From the NCBI GenBank assembly GCA_015146655.1, contig VKHL01000090.1, positions 1 to 64,000 on the forward strand: a stretch of 64,000 nt of DNA, in the 5' to 3' direction. Below are positions 1-10,654 of this stretch, piece after piece. The notes under the pieces were generated by a model, which made no database searches, was not told where the DNA came from, and saw only the letters and a list, made by a program, of their open reading frames with translations. A program made the position numbers and the translations under genes. The DNA comes from Ochromonas danica. Taxonomy: Eukaryota; Sar; Chrysophyceae; Chromulinales; Chromulinaceae. Within the stretch, counting starts at the first letter, position 1; the number at the start of each line of letters is the position of its first letter.

Positions 1-2
1 GT

Positions 3-239
3 CGCTCACAAAAAATGGCCGAATTAAAGACGGAAATTGCTGACCTGAAGGAAGAGATCAAGGGTCACAACAATCATTTGAAGGTCGCCACTTCTGTCCT
101 CTTTCCCTCCACTCCTTAGTTTAGAATCATTGCAAGCTCATCCCGCTATGTCAAGAAGTCTAACCGCTCTGATGATCCCTTTGACAACAAGTCTGTTAGA
201 TCCGGATCTGCCTCTCATGATCAGAGGAGTGATGCGTAG
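3..239 (+). CDS. 3' end of an unidentified gene (partial)
   Basis: The left edge starts inside an open frame that reads a charged, heptad-like helix (ELKTEIADLKEEIKG). A possible 36-bp intron (82-117, GT...AG) joins it to a second open stretch rich in Ser, Arg and Asp that ends at the TAG at 237-239. The product would be the C-terminal tail of a coiled-coil protein. No family is recognised, and the intron is shorter than others in this window, so the model is tentative. Confidence 0.3.
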
Positions 240-878
240 GCTGTGAAAAGAGGTGATGATACTGTTGTGAGTACAAACTATCTTGATGATCTTCTTCACG
301 TGACTTGTGACTTCTTCCCTTGTGATTTCCCTTAAAAAAGACACTCTGCTGCTGTAATGCAGTGTATTGTTGGCACTACACTTCATATACAGTGGAAGAG
401 TAGCTGCTATTTTTATCTCTCTTCCACGATCTATCACATCATCTCTTTTCTCGATTTATTGTTATGCTATTCTGCTTTGTTTTGTGATGTTGTATCATCT
501 CGTAGCAAAGAAGAAGATTAGAAGATACAGTAGCTGTAAACTTACTTCCGAATTGCACCACTTAGGGTTCTTTTTTAGGGTTAACTAAAGGCTAGCCACC
601 TACAGTACACACAGTACACTGTGCACTACTATTGTCCCCTATGATCTGGTCAAAGGAGATTTAACGCTTTTGATGTCTTAAATAGGCCAGACAGAAGTAA
701 CTTCCCACACATAACACCAATTGATCGATTTTACCAAGTTTGATCAAAATTTGCCAGGTTTTACCATACACGTCAGCCTTTTTGGAACAAGAACATGATG
801 ACATGATGAGAAGAGATGAGAATGTCCCCATCACCAGCACAATTCAATCCCCACCATCCTCTCCTCCTGGACTACTAG
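240..878. other. Intergenic, no gene seen
   Basis: This AT-rich stretch has only short ORFs in both strands without family resemblance. It probably holds the promoter and 5' UTR of the ADP-ribosylglycohydrolase-family gene that starts at 879. Confidence 0.5.
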
Positions 879-2141
879 ATGACAGTCTCGCTTCCTGTCT
901 TGTCCTCTCGTCTCCCTACAACTCTTCTTCTATCACTCTGCATCTTCTTCGCTTCTTCAATTTCTACCACTTCTGCTTGGCAACTACACTTGCAACGCTT
1001 TTCTCCTCCTCCTCTACCTCACAGCAGACAATTGAAAGGTCATAGGATTATTGCTATGAATACTCTTACTTCCTCCTCATCCTCTCCTCTTGCTAAGACT
1101 CCAACACTCTCTCGTACTGAGCGGAGTGCTGGAGCATTGCTGGGTCTCTACGTAGCTGATGCCACGGCTATGCCTGTCCATTGGATGTATAACCTAGCCC
1201 AACTCCGCCGTGATTATGGCACCATTCGTGGATTTGTCAAGCCTAAGGATACTTTTGAAGGTAGTATCATGAACTTGTCTAATACTGGCGGTGGTGGCCG
1301 TGGGTCTGACCATGGAGACATCATTGGTCAAGTAATTAATCACAATAAGAAACAATATTGGCGTCGTGGTGGGAATTACCATTATCACTTAGGATTGGAA
1401 GCAGGAGAGAATACACTTGAATGTCAATTATGTCGTTTATTAACACGATCCATTGTACAACAAGGTCATCAATTCTCCAAAGACGTTTTCTTAAACGAAT
1501 ATGTTCAATTTATGACTACACCAAGCTCTCATAATGATACTTACGCAAGTACTGCTCATCGTATGTTCTTTGCTAACTATATTCAAGGGAAAGAGAAAAG
1601 TCAATGTGCGGATAATGATGGACATAATGTCGATGCGATTGATGCCTTGACACTCACTGTGCCAGTCATTCTCACGTATCAATCCCACAATGCAGATGTG
1701 AGGAATATGAAGATCAGAGAGGTGATTAGTGCAACGAGGAAGTCAACAGTCTTGCAAACTTATGCTGAACATTTTGCGGATCTCTTAGTCAATGTACTGT
1801 CGGGAGAAGATTTGCGTCAAGCTTTGGATCGTGCTACACAAGGATCTATTCGTAAACAAGTAGCAGAGAGTCGAGGTCGTGATCCTATGACAGCATGCTA
1901 TATTGATTCTGCCTATCCTGCACTACTGCATTTCGCGTATAAATACGCGGAGTCTCCAGAGGAGGCAATCTTGGCAAATGCCAATGCAGGAGGAGAAAAT
2001 GTGGCTCGAGGAGCTTTGCTGGGTGCCTTATTGGGGGCTGCCCATGGGGTCCAAGGCTTTCCTAAATGGGCATTTGAACTAGAAGATTATGAAAAGATAC
2101 AAAGTGAGATTGATGCTTTGGTTTCCTCTTCCACTGCCTAA
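879..2141 (+). CDS. ADP-ribosylglycohydrolase family protein, probably plastid-targeted
   Basis: A single-exon ORF of 420 residues. Residues 1-33 form a signal peptide ending ...STTSA followed by W, then a Ser/Thr-rich stretch; an aromatic residue after the cleavage site is the bipartite plastid signal of ochrophytes. The ADP-ribosylglycohydrolase fold starts near residue 68 (GALLGLYVADATAMPVHW) and ends with NANAGGENVARGALLGALLG. Canonical members remove ADP-ribose from proteins using two metal ions held by Asp residues, including a C-terminal GGDTDT motif. Here that motif reads GGENVA and the N-terminal GD pair is absent, so classical catalysis is doubtful. It may act on another substrate or bind ligand only. 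Family call is firm; targeting is inferred; activity unknown. An internal ATG at 1056 would give a form without the signal peptide. Confidence 0.8.
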   Translation: MTVSLPVLSSRLPTTLLLSLCIFFASSISTTSAWQLHLQRFSPPPLPHSRQLKGHRIIAMNTLTSSSSSPLAKTPTLSRTERSAGALLGLYVADATAMPVHWMYNLAQLRRDYGTIRGFVKPKDTFEGSIMNLSNTGGGGRGSDHGDIIGQVINHNKKQYWRRGGNYHYHLGLEAGENTLECQLCRLLTRSIVQQGHQFSKDVFLNEYVQFMTTPSSHNDTYASTAHRMFFANYIQGKEKSQCADNDGHNVDAIDALTLTVPVILTYQSHNADVRNMKIREVISATRKSTVLQTYAEHFADLLVNVLSGEDLRQALDRATQGSIRKQVAESRGRDPMTACYIDSAYPALLHFAYKYAESPEEAILANANAGGENVARGALLGALLGAAHGVQGFPKWAFELEDYEKIQSEIDALVSSSTA

Positions 2142-2206
2142 CAATCTAAACTAAATTAAGTTAGTCTATCTGGTCTAGCCATGTCTTACATGTTAATTAA
2201 TTGTGA

Positions 2207-3198
2207 TTAAGTAGTCTTCTTATTCTTCTTAGTGAAGCCAAAGACACCTAACTTGTCTAGATCTTTCAGCGCTTGTTGTTGAAGATGTTCTGAGCAGATC
2301 AAAGGAGAGCTCACAAAGATCTCATACTTACACACCTAGACCCACACAAAGAGTGACAATGACATTGACAATTAGCAACACATTGAATAGAAACAAGAAG
2401 AAGGAAACCACTGCAAAAGAGACAATAATCCATCCATTAACCATTCTTACCTCAACTTCTTGAATGGAAGTAATACGATGTTCTGCACCACATTCCAAAT
2501 GAACTAATGTATTACGATATAGATCAGGTCGAATATGAAGACATCCAGTTCCAGAGGAATAGGTTTGAATAGAGTAATAACTATCTAATTCTTCACTGAC
2601 ATGTTCTTGGAAAGTCTTGATATTTGAATCACGACTGTCTGTTGTAGTAGTAGTAGTAGTCATAGTAGTGGATGAAAAGATATTATTTTGATGAAAGCTT
2701 TGATTCCAATTGATAAAACTCTCTTGGAAATGATCCAAATAAGAATGAATTGTTTGATTAAAATACTGAAAGATATTCGTATCTTCTATAGACTTTCTCT
2801 TCTTCTTCAGTTTCCCAGTACCAGTAGCAGTAGTGGTTGTTGTACTAGTTGAAGTTGAAGAAGAATAAGTGGAAGAAGGAGTCTTTTTCAGTCCAAAGAA
2901 TAATCGAAGCAAAAGATTCACTTGCTCTCTACACCATAAGAGATCATTCTCTCGAACTCCAAGATAATACATACCATGACCAAGAAGATAATTAGGTAAA
3001 GTTGATAATTGATAGAAGAAATCTAGGATACCATAATGATCCCATTCTTCTTCCCATGATTTCTTCTTTTGTTCTTGAATTTGTTGTGAGAGATATCGTT
3101 GAAGATATTGAAATTGTTTTAATCCTTTTCCTTCATATCCCCAATGATGGAAATATCCTAAAATATATTCTTCTTCTTCATGCTGATGATGTTGATCA

Positions 3199-3243
<45 letters not shown>

Positions 3244-5440
3244 GAGACTTTGCGTTGAGAAATATGATCAAAATAACAGAAAGTGTAATTATAAGATTGT
3301 ATGATAGTTGAAAAACACAAATCTGACACACTCTCCCATTCTCTTGATGGACCATAATCAATCAACATCTTGTTCACTTTCTTCCCTCCTCCTCCTTTAT
3401 CTACAAGAGAAGAAGAAGAAGAAAAAGGAGTAATAGACTGTAAGATACTTTGTTCTTGTTGTTGTGATAAGATCTTTTGAACTTCTTCATAATCTTTAAT
3501 CAATTGATTAAGTCGAATTAATTCTTTTTCAGCAAAGGCCATACCATTACGTAGAATACAAGCTTGTCGACGAGGTGGTAGATTATCAGCTTTACCACGT
3601 ACATAGTAGTCCCAGTAGAGCGAAGGGGTGTAGTAGAGTACTGTACCAGCCCAGAGTGGGTAACGCAATAGTACAGGACGAAGACGATCTTCAAGAGAGA
3701 CAAGCCAATCATAATGACGATAGTCTAAGTATTGGATAAAATTACGATATAAGGTACTTTCTTCATCTTGACTATCTAGGAGGAACTGACAAAATTGACC
3801 TGTTATCTCCTCTACTACCCACATGCCTCCTCCTCCTGCTGCTGCTTCCTCTCCCTCTAAGTACTCCTGCTGCTGATATTGCTTTTTCTTCTCAAGATAA
3901 ACGCGATGATATTCCTGGATAGCTTGCCATGTTCTCTCTCGTATCCAATCCATGACTACCTCAAGCCCCTGCCATAGCAAAGTGATAGGACTAACCACTA
4001 GCCCTACAAACTCATGTACTGTGACAGCTAGTAGACGATATCCTCTTTCTTCATCCGAAAAGTGACGATTAAAGAAGTTCCTCTCTGTTCTACTCTTCTT
4101 ATTCTGTCGCTCACGATAGGATCTCCCACCTTCACTCATCATGAACTGTAAGTAGTCCCCCACGGTCACAAAGATACGTGTGTCTTCATCTGGTAGGAGG
4201 TGTTCACGTTGACAAACAGATGCCTTTAACCTCGCCATACCTTCTTTCTTCTCTAATGTTTTTTGCTCTTCTGTGGAGGTGTACACGAATCTTTTGAGAG
4301 AGGGTTGACCCTCCTTTCCCTTAACACGGGACTTTGCATTTTGTTGTAAGGCTTCTAACTGTTCTCGTTGAAAGCCATAATCCATTAACTCCCATTCAGT
4401 CAGATAACCACTGTAGAACAGAACATTAACAAGAGATAGACAATTAGTAAGGCATCATACCAACATTACTGAATTTCACTGTCTGACAGAGCAATTTCAC
4501 TATTCAAAAGTCCAGTTAGTTTTGCATGAAAGGCTCACTTACTCATAAAAGAAGTCGCACATTTTCTCCTCTCCTTCAGCACAATGATATTGTCGATGTC
4601 GTAATAAAATCCATTGAAGATCTTGTTCAAAGAATTCTTCATAAGCTAAGAGGTACCTCATATTAGCAAGATAATTCAACACCTCTTGTCGATCGATCAC
4701 CACTTGTTGATAGGTCTTGCGCTCTTTGTCTTGTCGAAATTTCCACCTCTGAAGAATGGAAGAACGTGCACGTAGGCCTGCTTGAATGTTCTTGTAATAG
4801 TCCAGAGAGTGCTTGCGGAGTTGAAAGAGTGAGTCAGCGCAAGTGTCAGGGCAATGGATGGGGAAGGGAGTCCCCCCCTCATCGCTACCATCACAACAGT
4901 CACAAACACCTTGTCAAGCACGCACACACACAGACACACACAGACACAAACACGCAGATGGACAACAACACAACATCAGTAAATCGATTGGTGACCGTTG
5001 GTTAAGCGGTGGTGGTGAAGGAAGTGAGGGTGACAGAAATAAGAGATGACACAACGACTAAAGAGGGGGAAAGACCTCACTCGTACCATCATTTACTCGT
5101 GAAGTGGGGATGGTAATGACATCCACACCATTAGAAGAGCAGGCAAAGCGACCACCAGAGAGGTGCGAGCAAGCAGAGGTATTACGCTCATCGGACCCAT
5201 CAAGACAATCACAGTAGTTGTCATTACTCATACTCTTTACACACAGAGATAGAGTCAGTGTCTGAGGGGAAGAAAAGGAATAGACCAACTAGACTCACTC
5301 ACCTGAGCATGGCAGGATTCCATGGAATCAGACCACGTTACTCCAGAGGGTGCGACTATGATCTCACCATGAAGAAGTGGAAGAAGAAAGACCAGTAGCA
5401 GGTGACATGGTAACAAACTTGTACCAAGAGACCACCTCAT
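2207..5440 (-). CDS. Glucosidase II beta subunit (PRKCSH-like), five exons
   Basis: Model: exons 5303-5440, 5087-5261, 4543-4909, 2451-4410 and 2207-2335, giving 922 residues. The beta subunit acts in the ER lumen, holding the alpha catalytic subunit and binding N-glycan mannose so that glucose is trimmed during glycoprotein folding. Exon 1 gives a hydrophobic signal peptide. Exons 2-3 give the two Cys-rich LDLa-like repeats (NDNYCDCLDGSDE and NDGVCDCCDGSDE), the second formed across an intron. Coiled-coil and Lys/Glu-rich sequence follow. The C-terminal MRH lectin domain begins near residue 595 (YNYTFC) and ends with TLVHLECG and KYEIFVSSPLIC in the last two exons. About 190 residues are inserted inside the MRH domain, plus a poly-Ser run encoded by (ATG/CAT)n at 3199-3240. 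The exon 4 frame reads on past the GAG|GTAAG donor and mimics a transmembrane tail, which the splice model removes. No ER retention signal is obvious. Confidence 0.85.
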
Positions 5441-6101
5441 TTCTTTCTTTCTATTTCGATTTTTCTCTGCTGGATGATGTTCACTTAAGTTAACGAAATT
5501 ATGAAATTCCTCAATAATTACGAAACTGTCGAAACTCACCATGACAAGTGCAAAGCATCTATGAGGAGAGGAAATGAGTATTGTGTGCTCTGAAGATAAG
5601 AAATGACTGTTCTGTTTTATGAGTTGTCCAAGATAATATCCACCTACTGTTTTAATGTAGTGTTTGAATGTTCTTTTATCGCATCAAAAATAATCTAATA
5701 TCCGGATATTACACAATGACAATGAGATAATAATTGTAATACTAGACTGAAGTCAATTAAATATGAAGTACTTATTATAATGCTCCAATGCTTTGAGAAA
5801 TTTTACTTTTGTGTTGTGTGGTCAAGAATCGAAACTTACAGCAGCACTAGAGAGCAGTATCATTGAGGTTTTGATAGCTAAACGTGATCTAAAGCTTTTC
5901 TAACAGTAGTATTCGAGTTATATCTCTCATAATGAGGGTTATGAGGCTTAGCTCTACTGCACCGCCAGTGGACATATTGGATGACATCTTCTCACTCACT
6001 ACTCTATCAAATTGGATGACTGACTGACTGACTGGTGGCATCATCGAATTAAATCAAATCAAATCAAATCAAATCAAATCATACACGATAACAGAGGGAG
6101 G
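5441..6101. promoter_or_regulatory. Shared upstream region of two divergent genes
   Basis: The region lies between the starts of the glucosidase II beta gene (-) and the channel gene (+), so it must hold both promoters. It contains a GACT run (about 6019-6032) and an AAATC pentanucleotide run (about 6051-6080) just upstream of the channel ATG. No ORF of note is present. No specific promoter element can be identified. Confidence 0.4.
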
Positions 6102-8491
6102 ATGATGGGTCAAACCACTACTACTACCACTTCTTTGATTACCTATTCTCTCTTCTTCTTACTACTAGCTCTCTATGCTGCCATTACTACCGCCACTACT
6201 GGTCCACCTCCTTGTATTACCAATACCTCTGAGTTTGGATATGTCAATGATGCTTTATCTAGTACAAAGACTTTCATGAATTGTTTTGATAATATTCCTG
6301 ATCCTACTATGCCAGCTTCCTATTGGAACAATACTTCTAATGGAGTTGTAGACTATTCAGTAGCAATGACTTTGAGTAATTTGATTAAGGTAACTAGACT
6401 ACTGATTGAATAACTACCTGGTATACTAAAGATGGTGTAACCAATGCATGTGTGTGTATTGTGTATGTATGTGTGTGTGTACTATGTGTGTGTATGTATG
6501 TATGTGTGTGTGTGTGTGTGTGTGTGTTTGTATGTATGTGTGTTGTGTGCGTATGTGTATGTATGTGTGTGCGTATGTGTGTGTTGTGTGTGCGTGTTTT
6601 GGTGCATAGATTGATGAGGTAGAAGGAACTGTAGAGATGACTTTTAGCTTAGGTTTATCCTGGACTGATAATCGCTATGCAATGCCTTTATTCTGGGACT
6701 CAATTCCAGGTCGATCAGTAGATCTTACTGACCTTCTCAATGGGGATGATTCCATTAATATCTTCATGCCACAATTAATGTTTCCTGATGCACAAGATGT
6801 TGATGTACAGATTCAGGTGAGGTTGATCATCATTATTATCATCTAACTAACTAAATCATACAGAAGGAGATGCTAACTTGTGTTTGTATGTTATGTTATG
6901 CTATACTATACTATGCTAATGCTATACTGTGCTATGGTATGCTGTGCTATGCTACACTATGGTATGCTATATTGTGCTACACTATGCTATGCTTACTGTT
7001 TAGAATGTTGCATTAACACAAAAGAATATCTTCTTAGTCAAGTCTGCTTATACCGTAACTTTAGTTCAACCTGGATTTCAATTTAAGAAATATCCTGGTG
7101 ATAGTCAGACGTTAGTTGTTCGATTCTATGTCTATCCATTTAACAATGCTAGTGCAGTCTTACATATCTATGGTGATGGTATCTCCTTCTCTACCGATCA
7201 AAATGGTGATGATACTTTCAAATTAAATCCAATTTGGGAATATCAAAGTTATGAAGCAACAACTTATGATTCTAAAGGATCTTCAAGTTATACAAGTTAT
7301 GCCTTATTTAATATTAATGTTAAACGTAAAGGTTCAGGCATTGTATTACGTTTAATTGTTCCTTTGTTATTATTGGTCTTATTAGCTACCGTTAGTTTTT
7401 GGGTATATTATGAAGAACGAGTGAATGTCACATTAGCGATCCTCTTCTCTGTCTCAGCATTGTATATTGTCATTTTAGGCAATATCCCTCTTGTAGGTTA
7501 TCTTACTGATCTGGATCGCTTTGTCTTTTGGGTAAGCTTACCTCTTCTTCCTCCTCCTCCTCCTATGCTTTGCATGACCTAATGACATGTCTAATGATGA
7601 TGTTGATGATGGTTATGATAGATGTTCTTAATGTTAGTAATTGTTGTAGTTGTACATCAAATGTATGCTACAGTGATTGTCAAGAAAGAACGTTGGCCAT
7701 TACGTATCTTTCTTCTTCGTATATTAGAATTCTTTGGACGTGTTTGTATGCTTCCTATGATAGTCTTCTACTTTATAATTCAAATCCCATCAGCTACAGA
7801 TTCAACATCTCGTCAACAGATTATAGCCGTTACTATCACTCTCGTGATATTAGTTGGATTTAGAGAATTTGCTGGATTATATCAAGCATGGTTATTATCA
7901 TTAGAAGGATTAATTGAAAAGATTAATCAACCTGATTTAGCATTAAAAGATTTATCAAAAATTGAAATCTTTATTGCTAATCGTTGTTTCTTTCATATAT
8001 GGTCAATTTCACCAAAATATATTAGTCAATGTTTAGAATCTGGTAAAGGATTAGTTGTTGATATTCGATCAGGAGTACAAATGCGTCATGTTGTGAAAAT
8101 GACTGCTTTATTAAAGAATACTGGTGGTATTATTCCTGTAACAGCAGCTAATCAGAAAGATGGGATTCAAATGTCAATGTTTGAAGAGAATCATCATCGT
8201 CGTGGTGCATCACAGGATGATTTCCATCTTGATTTACAGTCTTCTATTTCTTTAAATCCTATGATGACCGATCCTTCTGCTACCAGTGTCAATAGTAGTA
8301 ATAGCAGTAATAACAATAACCTACAGAAGCAAAGCTCGACACTTGGTCATCATCAGACACAGTCTCAACCTCAGCAACAACAACAATCATCTCAATTGCC
8401 TTATCCTGCTAAGGTTGCCCAACAAAAGGATGGAGGAGAACCAAGAAGATCTACTGCCAAGCATGATAGTGATGATGAAGAAGCAGTTTAG
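6102..8491 (+). CDS. Pentameric ligand-gated ion channel (Cys-loop superfamily), four exons
   Basis: Exons 6102-6389, 6610-6816, 7004-7531 and 7622-8491, all phase 0, give 630 residues. A signal peptide is followed by an extracellular ligand-binding domain with the family motif LSWTDNR and the loop GFQFKKYPGDSQ. M1 has its conserved Pro (LRLIVPLLLLVLLATVSFW), M2 follows at RVNVTLAILFSVSALY, and M3 begins YLTDLDRFVFW, with the last intron falling inside M3. The short M3-M4 loop resembles that of prokaryotic channels. The two Cys residues of the eukaryotic Cys loop are absent, as in bacterial GLIC/ELIC-type channels. A further hydrophobic segment after M4 (IIAVTITLVILVGF) and a tail of about 190 residues rich in Ser, Asn and Gln are unusual. 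Ligand and ion selectivity cannot be read from the sequence. Confidence 0.85.
6450..6600. repeat. (GT)n / TATG-rich microsatellite in intron 1
   Basis: An imperfect GTGT and TATG repeat fills most of the first intron of the channel gene. The second intron holds a related degenerate CTATGCTATA-type repeat (about 6895-6990). Confidence 0.8.
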
Positions 8492-9460
8492 AAGGAAGGA
8501 ATGAAGGAAGGATAATAGGTCTTGGACATGTTACAGTTTTGTTGTTGTTTCGTTATGCTGTCAAATAGTTAGACTATGTTATGTTTTACGCACTTTGACT
8601 GAATATATTTAGCAAATTATAGTTTGAATTCAATTCAATAGAATAGCTAGCTTCTTCTCGCTTATTACTTCATTTATAGAATAGCATATGAAGCTTTATG
8701 AAAGCTAGCCTTCAATAAAGAATTGATTTTTTAGTTTTTTGTTTGTTTTCGTTGTTCTTCATGATGACATCATGACTTTTGTTCTTTAATAAGTAATGAA
8801 AGTATTATGTACAAGTGTTGTATGATATGATATGACAAGCCTCCTCTAGGCACACATCAATGTATTAGCAAAGGTTATGTATTCTTTCCTTCAATGAAGA
8901 AAGAACGCTTGTTTTTGAAGATGTACCAAGATAACAGTATTCCTAAGATGATGATGACAACCAAATTCTTCGATCTGTATTATGGTACAGGTACAGTATT
9001 ATTAATTTGATGAGGTTCTGTTGTTTACTGTAGGTCTAACCAAACTATACATTTTATCATCACCATTGTGAGGATATGGTCTAGTAGTTTGAATTGCAGT
9101 AAGATAGTTATGCATTCAGACAGGCTATTATAATTATATAGTTACAATAAGATCTACTGTTACATACCTCACCAACCAACAAGCAAGTAGGAAGGAAGGA
9201 GATATTCCAAAACAAACATAAAAATATGTTACATGGCCTACATTATGCCATTCATCTAAAATTGATATACAACAACAACAACAGCAACCACAACCACAAC
9301 AAACACTTCAAACTAGAAGGTCTGATCTTCTTTACACACTGACTGACTGACTGACTGACTAACACATATTAAACATAAATACACCCCTCAGAACTGCTGC
9401 TGTCACAATATAATGACCACCACTACCACTACTACCACGATCCATCCATACACGACCTTC
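8492..9460. other. Intergenic between two convergent genes
   Basis: This stretch is AT-rich and holds no supported ORF. It contains a CAA/CAACAG-rich stretch (about 9270-9302) and a GACT run (about 9340-9360). It should include the 3' UTRs of the channel gene and of the glycosyltransferase gene. Confidence 0.5.
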
Positions 9461-10279
9461 TTATCTCTGAAGCAAAGCATCATATTCACTACCTGCTGCT
9501 TTTTGAGTGACACCCAATGAAACCATATGATGAAATAATATCAATGCATTAGCATATGACAATGCCATATCATCAGGAGTAACATGATACATGTTTGTAA
9601 CATATTTGCATATAGCAACATAGATAGAAGTTCCTACACATTTTGCTACACTTATACTATCACATCCATTATTACTATCCATACTAGCAAAACATTTAGC
9701 AGAACGACCAGGTTTTGGACCATGGAAATGTAAAATAGCAGTTTTATTAGAATTCCCCCAATATGGTTTCCAATTAAAAGTTGGTGGAAGTAATTCAGCA
9801 AGATGAAGTTTATCATTAAAATAAGATATGATATATCCTTGATCATACGCATCAAAGGTAAAGTTAGCTTTCTTACCATGTTCAATAAATCCAGCACGAT
9901 ATTCATTCATAGCAGATATATTAATATAAAGTATACCAGAATTAGCTATTTCACTTTTTGTCATTTCACCTCCTAATGAGATTACTTTAGGTTTTGGTAG
10001 GTTATTAATATTAAAAGAAGGGTAGAATAAAACATCACTATCTGTATATAATACATAGTCAAAGTTAATTGTAGACTTTAGAGAAGGTGAAGGAAATGTC
10101 TTAGCTAACTTAGGTACGATAGTAGGAATATCTAAACGAAGGAAAGCAGGATGATTAAGAATAGGATATTTGTTGATGATCTCCTGATCAACAAATGTCA
10201 AATTACCATGAAGAATAAGAATCTTGTCAGATTCGACTAGTTTAGTCAACCAATCAGGTAGAGTAGCATGTTGATGATG

Positions 10280-10355
<76 letters not shown>

Positions 10356-10366
10356 NNNNNNNNNNG

Positions 10367-10447
<81 letters not shown>

Positions 10448-10654
10448 TAACATAAGGACAGGGTAGAGTTGATCAGAATGCCATAATAGTACAGATTTGA
10501 GTGCAGCTTTGACGAAAGAAAGGTATGAAGTATGAGTAGTATGTGTGGCCATAAACCATAGAGTCTTCTTCTTTCCTTCAAGAGATGATACTACTAGATG
10601 AGGTAGTAGTAGTAGAAGGAAGAAAGAAGAGAACAACCAAGTCAGCTTCTTCAT
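9461..10654 (-). CDS. Secreted/Golgi glycosyltransferase, GT8-like
   Basis: A single-exon ORF of about 397 residues, interrupted by ten Ns. Residues 1-24 are a signal peptide or anchor. The GT-A type fold shows a DxD motif that would bind the metal and the nucleotide sugar (YVLYTDSDVLF), a central GEMTKSEIANSGILYINIS stretch like that of glycogenin-type enzymes, and a C-terminal HFHGPKPG motif typical of GT8. A long poly-Ser run lies after residue 70, encoded on the minus strand by AGT triplets; its true length is unknown because the assembly gap sits inside it. The acceptor and product cannot be predicted. Assignment to GT8 rather than another GT-A family is by motif only. Confidence 0.7.
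10279..10442. repeat. (CTA)n triplet array with assembly gap
   Basis: Perfect CTA repeats on the plus strand (AGT, hence Ser, in the gene on the minus strand) flank a run of ten Ns at 10356-10365. The ten Ns look like a placeholder, so the array length is unresolved and the frame across it is not proven. Confidence 0.95.

Noticed and set aside
2328-2450. Apparent C-terminal membrane helix of the glucosidase II beta ORF
   Set aside because: It starts right after a GAG|GTAAG donor, and splicing to 2335 restores the conserved KYEIFVSSPLIC ending, so the helix is intron read-through.
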